This document shows positions 1-5,240 of a stretch of DNA of 5,534 bases, piece after piece. Each line of letters starts with the position of its first letter. Position 1 is the first letter of the stretch. The notes below the pieces were generated by a model. That model did not search any database. It was not told the DNA's origin and worked only from the letters and a program-made list of their open reading frames with translations. The position numbers and the translations under genes were made by a program. Origin of the DNA: Aquirhabdus sp. Lineage in GTDB: Bacteria; Pseudomonadota; Gammaproteobacteria; Pseudomonadales; Moraxellaceae. Location: assembly GCA_030151145.1 (NCBI GenBank), contig JASLEL010000325.1, positions 1 to 5,534 of the forward strand, given 5' to 3'.

Positions 1-408
1 CTGGGTTATGGCGGTGCCGGTGGTACCGTGACGGTCAATGGCACCAATGATGCACTCTGGATCGGGACCAACGGTCAGTCTGCAAGCACAGCCAATGATG
101 ATCGGGTGATCTTCAACGCAGCCGGTACCCTGACCGAGTTCGACAACTCCCGCGTCGATGTGGTCGGCAATAACGTCACTATCGCGCTGGGCAGTAATGA
201 CACACTGGGCTATGGCGGCTATGGCGGGTCAGTCACTGCCTCCGGTACGAACGACATCGTGTGGGTCGGTGCTAATGGTCAGAATGCCAGCACTGCCAAC
301 CTCGATAAAGTCAGTTTTGCATCTGGCGGGACCCTCACCGCGTTTGATAGCTCCTCCGTCAGTATGACCGGCAATAATGTGACGGTGAATGCAGGCAATA
401 ACGACACG
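1..408 (+). repeat. Two tandem 204-bp coding repeats (68 residues each)
   Basis: Unit one spans 1-204 and unit two 205-408. Both begin LGYGG and end in NDT, and both contain GTND, NGQ, ASTAN, GTLT and GNNVT at matching positions. By hand count about 43 of 68 residues are identical. The repeats keep an exact 204-bp period without indels, so they are an in-frame protein repeat, not a mobile element. Because unit one starts flush with the window edge, more copies probably lie upstream. Confidence 0.9.
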
Positions 409-1731
409 CTCACCGTCACCGGCAATAGCGAAACCATCAACCTCGGGACCGCCAATAACAGCAACCTGACCTTAAGCGGTGGCGGGGATACCGTCAATGT
501 GTCGCTGGGTGCCAACAACGATGTGATCACGGCCACAGGGAGCGGTAGTGCAGACACGCTGAATTTTGGCTTTGCCAGTACAGCCATCCAAAGCATGACG
601 CAATCGGGCAACAACCTCACCTTTAACTATCTCAATGGCTCGACCACAGATAGCGTAACCGTCGCCAACTATTTCACCACCGTCAACGGCGAAGCCACCC
701 AAACCGTCAACAGCAGCAATCTGTTGTCCAACTTTACGTTTACCGACGGGACCAAGACGCTCTCAAATCTCACGACGCACATGACGATTACGCCGGTGTT
801 TGATTCCAGTTGCACCGCCAGCTATGAGACTGCAGTCAACAGCGCCATCTCGTTCTTTGAAAGCACCTTCACCAATCCGATCTCGCTGACCATTGATTTT
901 AAAGAAGGCACATCGGGCTTTTCGTCCAGTAGCTTTGGCATTCTGTCGACGTCCTATGCGACCATGTCGGCTGCGATGAAAAAGCTTAACTCATCGGCGA
1001 TACAGCAGTCGGTGGCCCAGAATATCCCGTCGACCGACCCGATCGCGACCAATTCGATCTCCAACAACTCCTCATGCTATGTCTCCGCTGCCGATGCGCT
1101 GGCTTTGGGGATCACGTCCAGCCTGTCGGGTGCCGCTGGTACGGTGACGCTCAACTCCACCATCAACTGGGACTATAATCAAAGCGACGGCATCTCCTCC
1201 GGGACCTATGATGCCGTAGGGTCGATCGAGCATGAGATCACCGAGATCCTCGGACGTTTTTCGGGAACCGCCGCAAACGGCGCAACGGCAGGCTCTCTGG
1301 ACAATGCACCGGATAATCTGCTGATCTATACCGCCTCCGGCACTGTGGACTCCTCGACCTCGCCGTCCAGCCAGACTTATTTCTCCATCGATGGCGGCAA
1401 GACCAATCTGGGGAATATTGGCGAGCCGGGCAGCGATCTCAGTGACTGGTACAGCAATATTCTGGGTGACAGCTTCGGCTATGGTGTATCTGGCAAAATC
1501 GGTGCGGTATCGCTGGTGGATCTGGCCGAGATGAATGCGCTGGGCTATAACCTCGCCGTCAGCCCAACCTCACTGACCAGCCTGAACTCGTCAGCAACGA
1601 CATGGAATGCCAGCAGCTCGCTCTCGAGTGCCATGTCCGCCTTTGCGGTACCGGCCTCCAGCACAGGCAGCAGTACGACGGCATCCGGTCTGCCCACTGA
1701 GACACCGGTGTTGCTCGCGACACCCCAGTAA
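1..1731 (+). CDS. Large secreted repeat protein with C-terminal HExxE metalloprotease-like domain (5' partial)
   Basis: The frame is open from base 1 to the TAA at 1729-1731 (576 residues visible). The GTG at 28 lies inside a repeat unit and is not the real start. Residues 1-136 are two tandem 68-residue units. Residues about 137-190 hold shorter Gly/Asn/Asp/Thr-rich beta-type repeats, and about 190-258 resemble the domain that follows RTX-like repeats. From about residue 260 (HMTITPVFD) a protease-like domain begins, with HEITEILGR at residues 411-419 (H411, E412, E415), then YFSIDGGKT near 460, a SDLSDW segment, and DLAEMNALGYNL from 507. This order matches my recollection of the NF038122-type metalloprotease family. 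The third zinc-motif position is Glu rather than the His of metzincins, so activity is unproven. The last 55 or so residues are a Ser/Thr-rich tail with no sorting motif I recognise. Secretion, perhaps by a type I system, is inferred from composition. A bidirectional terminator lies 45 bp downstream. Confidence 0.85.
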   Translation: MGYGGAGGTVTVNGTNDALWIGTNGQSASTANDDRVIFNAAGTLTEFDNSRVDVVGNNVTIALGSNDTLGYGGYGGSVTASGTNDIVWVGANGQNASTANLDKVSFASGGTLTAFDSSSVSMTGNNVTVNAGNNDTLTVTGNSETINLGTANNSNLTLSGGGDTVNVSLGANNDVITATGSGSADTLNFGFASTAIQSMTQSGNNLTFNYLNGSTTDSVTVANYFTTVNGEATQTVNSSNLLSNFTFTDGTKTLSNLTTHMTITPVFDSSCTASYETAVNSAISFFESTFTNPISLTIDFKEGTSGFSSSSFGILSTSYATMSAAMKKLNSSAIQQSVAQNIPSTDPIATNSISNNSSCYVSAADALALGITSSLSGAAGTVTLNSTINWDYNQSDGISSGTYDAVGSIEHEITEILGRFSGTAANGATAGSLDNAPDNLLIYTASGTVDSSTSPSSQTYFSIDGGKTNLGNIGEPGSDLSDWYSNILGDSFGYGVSGKIGAVSLVDLAEMNALGYNLAVSPTSLTSLNSSATTWNASSSLSSAMSAFAVPASSTGSSTTASGLPTETPVLLATPQ

Positions 1732-1775
1732 GCCTCAGGGCACGGCGCGTCTGCGTCGTGCCGATCATCATCCAT

Positions 1776-1811
1776 AAAAAAGCGCTGTCTACCATGACAG
1801 CGCTTTTTTTT
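1776..1811. terminator. Bidirectional Rho-independent terminator
   Basis: The GC-containing stem AGCGCTGTC (1781-1789) pairs perfectly with GACAGCGCT (1796-1804) around the six-base loop TACCAT. Outside it, the A run 1776-1781 faces the T run 1804-1811, extending the stem to 14 bp and giving a U tract on either strand. It lies 45 bp after the plus-strand stop (1731) and 15 bp after the minus-strand stop (1826), so it can end both converging transcripts. Confidence 0.92.
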
Positions 1812-1825
1812 GTGTATGCCTGGTA

Positions 1826-2170
1826 TCAGGACGGGCGATCCGCTGCTGCGCGGGCAAACCATGCGGCGGCCTGTCGATCATCCTGCGGCACGCCAAGACC
1901 GCGCTGATACATCTTGCCAATGCCAAACTCCGCATCAGCGTTGTGCTGCTTGGCGGCCTGCTGCAGCCAGTACATGGCTTGTCTGTAACTCTGATGCAGC
2001 ACATGACCTTCGGCATACATATTACTCAGCTCAAGCTGAGAGCGGATATTGCCCTTGGCGGCTGAGGCCTTGATCTGGTCGATGCGGGCATCATCGTCGT
2101 CATCGTCGGCATATACGCTGCTGCACAGACTCGCGGCGATCAGGGTCATGACGAGGAAGGATTTATACAT
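1826..2170 (-). CDS. Small secreted Sel1-repeat protein
   Basis: This encodes 114 residues starting MYKSFLVMTL. A Sec signal peptide covers residues 1-21 with probable cleavage after VYA. The mature protein begins with six consecutive Asp (22-27). Two Sel1-like repeats follow: about 37-72 (SNMYAEG core, then AMYWLQQAA) and about 73-109 (IGKMYQRGLGV core, then AAAWFARAA). Sel1 repeats are TPR-like helical hairpins that bind proteins, so a periplasmic or secreted adaptor role is likely, with unknown partner. I chose the ATG at 2170 because AGGA (2177-2180) sits six bases upstream and a signal peptide follows at once. The longer frame reaching 2281 has no signal and overlaps the upstream lipoprotein gene. 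Only 40 bp separate it from the upstream lipoprotein stop, suggesting cotranscription. Cys16 is not in a valid lipobox. Confidence 0.85.
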   Translation of the reverse strand: MYKSFLVMTLIAASLCSSVYADDDDDDARIDQIKASAAKGNIRSQLELSNMYAEGHVLHQSYRQAMYWLQQAAKQHNADAEFGIGKMYQRGLGVPQDDRQAAAWFARAAADRPS

Positions 2171-2176
2171 GGTGAT

Positions 2177-2180
2177 TCCT
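2177..2180 (-). promoter_or_regulatory. Ribosome binding site for the Sel1 protein
   Basis: AGGA on the minus strand, six bases before the ATG at 2170. It fixes the start of the Sel1 gene and argues against the in-frame extension to 2281. Confidence 0.65.
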
Positions 2181-2210
2181 GAATATGGAAAATATTGAAC
2201 TTCCCTGCGG

Positions 2211-2687
2211 TTAAGGACACACGCGCTGGTTACATCCGTTGGCAGGCATCGGCGTCTCATGACCCGGGCCACTGGGCGCATCTAAAGTGGGTGCTGCTGG
2301 CTGAATGCTGTCAGGGAGCGTCGGCACATCTGTGGCTTTGCTGTCTGTCGCGGCAGCGGTTGCCATTGCGACTGCTGCCGCAGTGGGCGTCGTTGTCGGC
2401 ACCGTTGCAGCCCTTGTGATCGTCTTGGTCGTGGCGCTGAGTGGCGATGCCGCAGGCTGGGACGCCATGGTTGTGATGGGTGAGCTTGCTGCCGCCGCTC
2501 TGGATGCGGACACCACCTGAGACGCCGCCGTGGCAGCGATGCTTGCAGCTGTGCGGGCATCATCACTGCTGTGGTCAGGTGCCGGACTGCATGCGCTTAA
2601 GAGCAGCGCCAATGCCAGTGTCATGCTGCTGCCGAGCCAGCGCTGCTGATCAGTGCGCGCATGCCGTAAAGATAAGCTATTCATCAT
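2211..2687 (-). CDS. Probable Ala/Thr-rich outer-membrane lipoprotein, function unknown
   Basis: From the ATG at 2687 the product is 158 residues. It has a basic N-region (RHARTDQQRW), a hydrophobic core (MTLALALLLSA) and a lipobox LLSAC with Cys33 as the lipidation site. Ser at +2 predicts outer-membrane sorting under the usual Lol rule. The rest is low complexity, rich in Ala, Thr, Ser and Pro, with no recognised domain; it may be a flexible, wall-associated or disordered stalk. The C-terminus carries two closely spaced Cys (NGCNQRVCP). Start choice is uncertain: ATGs at 2726, 2696, 2687 and 2684 are in frame and none has a clear Shine-Dalgarno sequence. The 2726 ATG lies inside a hairpin stem and is unlikely. 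It sits between the phosphoesterase and Sel1 genes in the same direction. No homologue is recognised; the lipobox is the main evidence that it is real. Confidence 0.65.
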   Translation of the reverse strand: MMNSLSLRHARTDQQRWLGSSMTLALALLLSACSPAPDHSSDDARTAASIAATAASQVVSASRAAAASSPITTMASQPAASPLSATTKTITRAATVPTTTPTAAAVAMATAAATDSKATDVPTLPDSIQPAAPTLDAPSGPGHETPMPANGCNQRVCP

Positions 2688-2722
2688 AAAGGCCATTTCT
2701 AAAAAAAAGAGGGCTGAATGAA

Positions 2723-2750
2723 GCATGCAGGCGATATGGTGCCTGCATGC
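2723..2750 (-). other. Perfect 10-bp hairpin after the phosphoesterase gene
   Basis: GCATGCAGGC (2723-2732) pairs with GCCTGCATGC (2741-2750) around an eight-base loop. It begins 10 bp beyond the phosphoesterase stop. On the minus strand a run of eight T (2708-2701) follows, but 14 bases after the stem, so it is not a canonical terminator. It may be a weak terminator, or a 3'-end stabilising or processing structure that lowers expression of the lipoprotein and Sel1 genes. Confidence 0.6.
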
Positions 2751-2760
2751 AACCGATCAT

Positions 2761-4263
2761 TTATTTAAAAATGTCATTAAACGGCAGCGCATACTGGTCG
2801 TTCGGCGTGATGGAACCAACGCCCAGCGCAGCTTCCATGGTCCGCAGCGAACTATAGTGGTTGTAGCGCACCGGACTGCTGTAGCCCGCTTTGACGGTGT
2901 TCGGCGAGCCCATCACCAGCGTTGCGACCTGATTGTAGGTCCCGCTGACCCACGAGCCGGTAGAGGACTCATCCCAAGTGACGATCAGCAGCGATTTGTC
3001 CTGTGTCCATGCAGGCGAGTTGAAGAGCATCGGCAGCGTTTGCTGCAGCCACTGATCCTGTACCTGAATGCTGCTATTGATGCTCATGCCGCTGCTGTAG
3101 TAGGCATCTTCGCCGTTGTTGTAGTTGTCGGCGGCGATCCAGGCCAGATTGGGCGTGGTCGATGCCGATGCCAGATCCGTGGTGAGCTGGGTGATGTCCA
3201 CCAGATGAGCCTTACAACGCGTCAGATTGCCCGAGATATTGGTGTAGTTGGCAAACGGCGCGTCATCAGCATGGAAATGCGAGTCGGCACTGTTGGTCAT
3301 GTTGCAGGGCGTCCCCATGCCTTGCTCGTAGGATTTCCAGGTTTTACCTGCAGCTTCGAGCACATCGCCGATATGCTGGTTCGGGTCATTGACGTTCGGG
3401 TAGTATGTCGCACCTTTGGTATACGTATCACCGCCGGACAGGGCCAGGTAATTCTCATCGCTGGGGTGATAGACACCGGTGTAGTTGTTCAGCAGGGTAC
3501 CTTGCGTCAGGAGCGAGTTAAAGTACGGTGCATAGCTGGTATTGCCGAGGACTTCGGGTGCATCGGTATTTTCCAGAATGATCATGAAGACGTGATCATA
3601 GTGCGGCACGTTGGATACAGGCGGGGTTAATACAGGTGCCGTGACCGCAGTTGAAAGAGTCAGGGACAGATTGTCTGCATAGCCGACATTCTGTGAACCG
3701 TTGGTGTTGTCAAACAGCAAAACCACCTGAATGCTGCGCGTACCCACAGGCACTTTGCCTGTCTGGCTTTCTGCGATCAGTTTGGTCGAATAGCCACGAT
3801 CCCAAGCCGTGACCGGACCAATCTGTCCGGTGCCCAGTTGATTGCCACTGGCATCCAAAAACTTCAGCGAGACGGTCGCTTCGCCGCCATAGGTGGTATA
3901 GCCGCCCAGCCAGCCATTCAGATTATAGGTGATGGTGCCGGTATCGATGGCGCTGCTTGCCGAGGAGACGTCCACGGTCTGATAGGCCGATGAGTCGCCA
4001 TAGGGACCATCCGCGAGGAAGGCATTGCCTTTGGCACTGCTGGGTGTCCCGATCGAGGCGACCGAATAGCATTGCACCACGGGATTACCCGCCAGAGTAG
4101 TCCAGCCGGGCAGGCTCGTGGCCTGATCCCATTCGGTGGCGCATTTGCCGACTTCGGCATTGCCGTTGACGATCAGATTGGCGCTGGTGGTGGCGAGAGC
4201 GTGCTGGCTGAGCGTGGCAAAAGCAGTCAGCAAAGCGGATTGAATCAACTTCCGAGTAAACAT
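2761..4263 (-). CDS. Secreted phosphoesterase (phospholipase C / acid phosphatase family) with N-terminal beta-sandwich-like domain
   Basis: This encodes 500 residues with a Sec signal peptide (1-24, cleavage after HALA). Residues about 28-203 look like an all-beta accessory domain: NLIVNGNAEVGKC, PGW, a FLADGPYGD segment, and a closing FDNTNG...GYADNLSLTL pattern typical of galactose-binding-like folds. A Pro/Val-rich linker (about 204-219) leads to the catalytic domain. Its landmarks fit the PF04185 phosphoesterase family: HVFMIILENT (E231, N232, expected metal ligands), YHPSDENYLALSGG (265-278, Ser268 the likely nucleophile position by family comparison), DDAPFANYTNI, PNLAWIAADN, IVTWDES (D431, E432) and RYNHYSSLRTMEAALG (H469). 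Substrate cannot be fixed: phosphomonoesters or phospholipids are both possible. Cys pairs 41/65 and 320/350 could form periplasmic disulfides. AAGGA lies five bases before the ATG. A CRP-like site lies about 40 bp upstream of the start. Confidence 0.92.
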   Translation of the reverse strand: MFTRKLIQSALLTAFATLSQHALATTSANLIVNGNAEVGKCATEWDQATSLPGWTTLAGNPVVQCYSVASIGTPSSAKGNAFLADGPYGDSSAYQTVDVSSASSAIDTGTITYNLNGWLGGYTTYGGEATVSLKFLDASGNQLGTGQIGPVTAWDRGYSTKLIAESQTGKVPVGTRSIQVVLLFDNTNGSQNVGYADNLSLTLSTAVTAPVLTPPVSNVPHYDHVFMIILENTDAPEVLGNTSYAPYFNSLLTQGTLLNNYTGVYHPSDENYLALSGGDTYTKGATYYPNVNDPNQHIGDVLEAAGKTWKSYEQGMGTPCNMTNSADSHFHADDAPFANYTNISGNLTRCKAHLVDITQLTTDLASASTTPNLAWIAADNYNNGEDAYYSSGMSINSSIQVQDQWLQQTLPMLFNSPAWTQDKSLLIVTWDESSTGSWVSGTYNQVATLVMGSPNTVKAGYSSPVRYNHYSSLRTMEAALGVGSITPNDQYALPFNDIFK

Positions 4264-4268
4264 GATAT

Positions 4269-4273
4269 TCCTT
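4269..4273 (-). promoter_or_regulatory. Ribosome binding site for the phosphoesterase
   Basis: AAGGA on the minus strand, five bases before the ATG at 4263; it fixes the start that gives a clean signal peptide. Confidence 0.75.
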
Positions 4274-4298
4274 GTGACGAGGTCGACATTTATGCAAA

Positions 4299-4320
4299 AA
4301 ATGTGATAAAGATCACGCTA
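4299..4320. promoter_or_regulatory. CRP-like (cAMP receptor protein) binding site
   Basis: The core GTGATAAAGATCAC (4303-4316) is a perfect inverted repeat, and TGTGA (4302-4306), six bases, TCACG (4313-4317) matches the known E. coli CRP pattern TGTGA-N6-TCACA at nine of ten positions, with flanking A and T runs. Its centre is about 46 bp upstream of the phosphoesterase ATG. That is too close to the start for a class I or II activator position unless the leader is very short. A downstream or promoter-overlapping (repressing) role is therefore as possible as activation. FNR is less likely because the half-sites read GTGAT, not TTGAT. Confidence 0.65.
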
Positions 4321-4335
4321 ATTTAGTCTGTAACA

Positions 4336-4353
4336 TATTCATATATATGAATA
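4336..4353. promoter_or_regulatory. 18-bp AT-rich perfect palindrome, candidate operator or promoter part
   Basis: TATTCATATATATGAATA is perfectly self-complementary. It lies 73-90 bp upstream of the phosphoesterase start, just beyond the CRP-like site. The AT-rich block around it is the most promoter-like stretch in the gap. I could not choose a single convincing -35/-10 pair. It may be an operator for an unknown dimeric regulator or simply AT-rich promoter DNA. Confidence 0.4.
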
Positions 4354-4625
4354 AATTTCAGTTTAAAACGGACGTGATCGTAGAGCCGGAATATGTCAGG
4401 TCGATGACAAAATAGCCAGACCCGCCGGTCGGAAATCGCAGAGGTACATCGCGCAGATGCCGGGTCATGCAAGCCGATGTTTCGCCTGAAATGATTGCAG
4501 GCCTTGGGCTTACGCTGATTTTGGTCTGTAGAAAACCGTTATTTTGATACGATGAGCGCAGAAGTCATCGTTTGGGACTTGTTTTTTAATGCGTGTTTTG
4601 ATCCGGTATCACATATCCGCTGAAT
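4354..4625. other. Intergenic stretch without a convincing gene
   Basis: Between the upstream control region of the phosphoesterase and the next terminator I find only short open frames without credible ribosome binding sites. The longest obvious plus-strand candidate from the ATG at 4467 is 26 codons. The minus-strand frame crossing here from 4919 is out of frame with the better-supported gene at 5106-4726 and runs through its terminator. A 5-6-5 inverted repeat, TGTCA/TGACA (4394-4409), is the only structured element noted. The stretch may be the far part of the phosphoesterase regulatory region or decayed sequence. Confidence 0.5.
4394..4409. promoter_or_regulatory. Inverted repeat TGTCA-N6-TGACA, possible operator
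   Basis: TGTCAGGTCGATGACA has perfect five-base arms with a six-base spacer, a spacing typical of dimeric helix-turn-helix regulators. It is 131 bp upstream of the phosphoesterase start. A repeat of this size can occur by chance, so this is a weak call. Confidence 0.25.
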
Positions 4626-4691
4626 AAAAAAAACGACCTGAGGGCCGATAAGCAGATCCGGGTCCGCTTGTCGTCTTTGAGTCTCAGGTCG
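4626..4691 (-). terminator. Rho-independent terminator with long branched arm
   Basis: Read on the minus strand, CGACCTGAG (4691-4683) pairs perfectly with CTCAGGTCG (4642-4634), followed at once by eight T (4633-4626). The 40-base interior is not a simple loop. It contains a second hairpin, AAGCGGA/TCTGCTT with one G-U pair, extended by CGA/TCG beyond one mismatch. It begins 34 bp after the stop at 4726 and so ends the transcript of the seven-cysteine protein gene. Confidence 0.85.
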
Positions 4692-4725
4692 CGTAAAGCC
4701 CAACATAGGCAAACAGGAATCAGGA

Positions 4726-5106
4726 TCAGCAATAACCCCACGCCATGCCGTTCCAGACGGCCACGTCATCGATATAGAGGGTGACATGCAGACCGATGGG
4801 GACGCCCATCGAGGCACAGGTATCGCCACAGATCTTGAGGCGTGCTCTGGGCGGGATGCTGACGGGCGCGCTAAAGTCGATATTGCCCAAGAGCGGATAA
4901 TTAAAAGAAATCCGGCCATGCTGACAGGAGGCTGTCACACAGGCACTGATACCCAAGGCCAGTATACCCCGGTCACGCAACTGACACTGGAAAGCCTCCA
5001 CCATGGCTGCCGCTTCGACCGCTGGCGTGCTGGCCATGGACTCCTCGTCAAAGCCGACGCGGGTGTAGTCAGGAACACTGATGCTCTCACATGAACCCTT
5101 GATCAT
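4726..5106 (-). CDS. Unrecognised seven-cysteine protein (126 residues)
   Basis: I do not recognise this family. The product starts MIKGSCESIS and ends GMAWGYC. GAGG (5115-5118) lies eight bases before the ATG at 5106, which supports this start over the longer TTG-initiated frame from 5217. No signal peptide or membrane segment is seen. Residues about 28-41 look helical (TPAVEAAAMVEAFQC). The rest alternates hydrophobic and polar residues as in a beta-rich fold, with HGRISFNYPLLGNIDFSAPVSIPP followed by PIGLHVTLYIDDVAVWNG. Cysteines are at 6, 41, 56, 61, 93, 97 and 126, including a CGDTC pair and a terminal Cys, which could mean metal binding or disulfides. It lies 134 bp downstream of the partial gene at 5241-5534 in the same direction and is followed by a strong terminator, so it is probably the last gene of its unit. 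Confidence 0.75.
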   Translation of the reverse strand: MIKGSCESISVPDYTRVGFDEESMASTPAVEAAAMVEAFQCQLRDRGILALGISACVTASCQHGRISFNYPLLGNIDFSAPVSIPPRARLKICGDTCASMGVPIGLHVTLYIDDVAVWNGMAWGYC

Positions 5107-5210
5107 TTTGTCAACCTCATACAGATTGTCGTATTCATCGGTCTTTTTTGAATAACATCCTGTTTTAATCGACACCCTGTTTTGGGGTGTCTGAGGTTTC
5201 TGGCGTCCAT
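5103..5210 (-). CDS. Possible 35-residue upstream ORF overlapping the next start (ATGA)
   Basis: An ATG at 5210 has AGGG seven bases upstream and opens a frame of 35 codons (MDARNLRHPK...) whose TGA overlaps the ATG of the following gene as ATGA, the usual geometry of translational coupling. The peptide is basic, with no recognisable domain, and contains a hairpin in its coding DNA. The alternative is chance: the frame is short and composition gives no support. It could be a leader peptide. Confidence 0.2.
   Translation of the reverse strand: MDARNLRHPKTGCRLKQDVIQKRPMNTTICMRLTK
5115..5118 (-). promoter_or_regulatory. Ribosome binding site for the seven-cysteine protein
   Basis: GAGG on the minus strand, eight bases before the ATG at 5106. 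It decides between this start and a close in-frame ATG at 5037, whose GAGGAG is only three bases away. Confidence 0.55.
5171..5191 (-). other. Seven-bp hairpin in the gap between two minus-strand genes
   Basis: GACACCC (5171-5177) pairs with GGGTGTC (5185-5191) around a seven-base loop. No T run follows on either strand, so it does not look like an intrinsic terminator. It lies in the leader of the seven-cysteine protein gene, 50 bp beyond the previous stop, and could affect RNA processing. Confidence 0.4.
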
Positions 5211-5240
5211 GTACCAACCCTGTCGGTTTTTCTGATGCGA

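Noticed and set aside
1..408. Repeats considered as a CRISPR array or mobile element
   Set aside because: The units are adjacent without spacers, diverged, and in frame with a continuous coding sequence.
2182..2196. AATAT-N5-ATATT inverted repeat between the lipoprotein and Sel1 genes
   Set aside because: Arms of five A/T bases occur often by chance in AT-rich gaps. It could be part of a promoter, but nothing else supports that.
2171..2281. N-terminal extension of the Sel1 protein up to 2281
   Set aside because: The extension would bury the signal peptide, overlaps the lipoprotein gene and lacks the good ribosome binding site found before the ATG at 2170.
2305..2520. Plus-strand frame of 71 codons encoding a hydrophobic, membrane-like peptide
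   Set aside because: Its Ala/Val-rich hydrophobic character arises from the complement of the Ala/Thr codons of the lipoprotein on the other strand. The minus strand has a lipobox and operon context.
2725..3630. Long plus-strand open frame of 301 codons opposite the phosphoesterase
   Set aside because: It is antisense to a gene with clear family motifs, signal peptide and ribosome binding site. Its protein is Arg/His/Val-rich with no domain, as expected for a mirror of a coding strand.
4539..4919. Minus-strand frame of 126 codons
   Set aside because: It overlaps the better-supported gene at 5106-4726 in another frame and runs through its strong terminator. Its composition shows no family features.
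5107..5217. TTG-initiated extension of the seven-cysteine protein
   Set aside because: The extra 37 residues are polar, without a signal or domain, and the ATG at 5106 has its own ribosome binding site.
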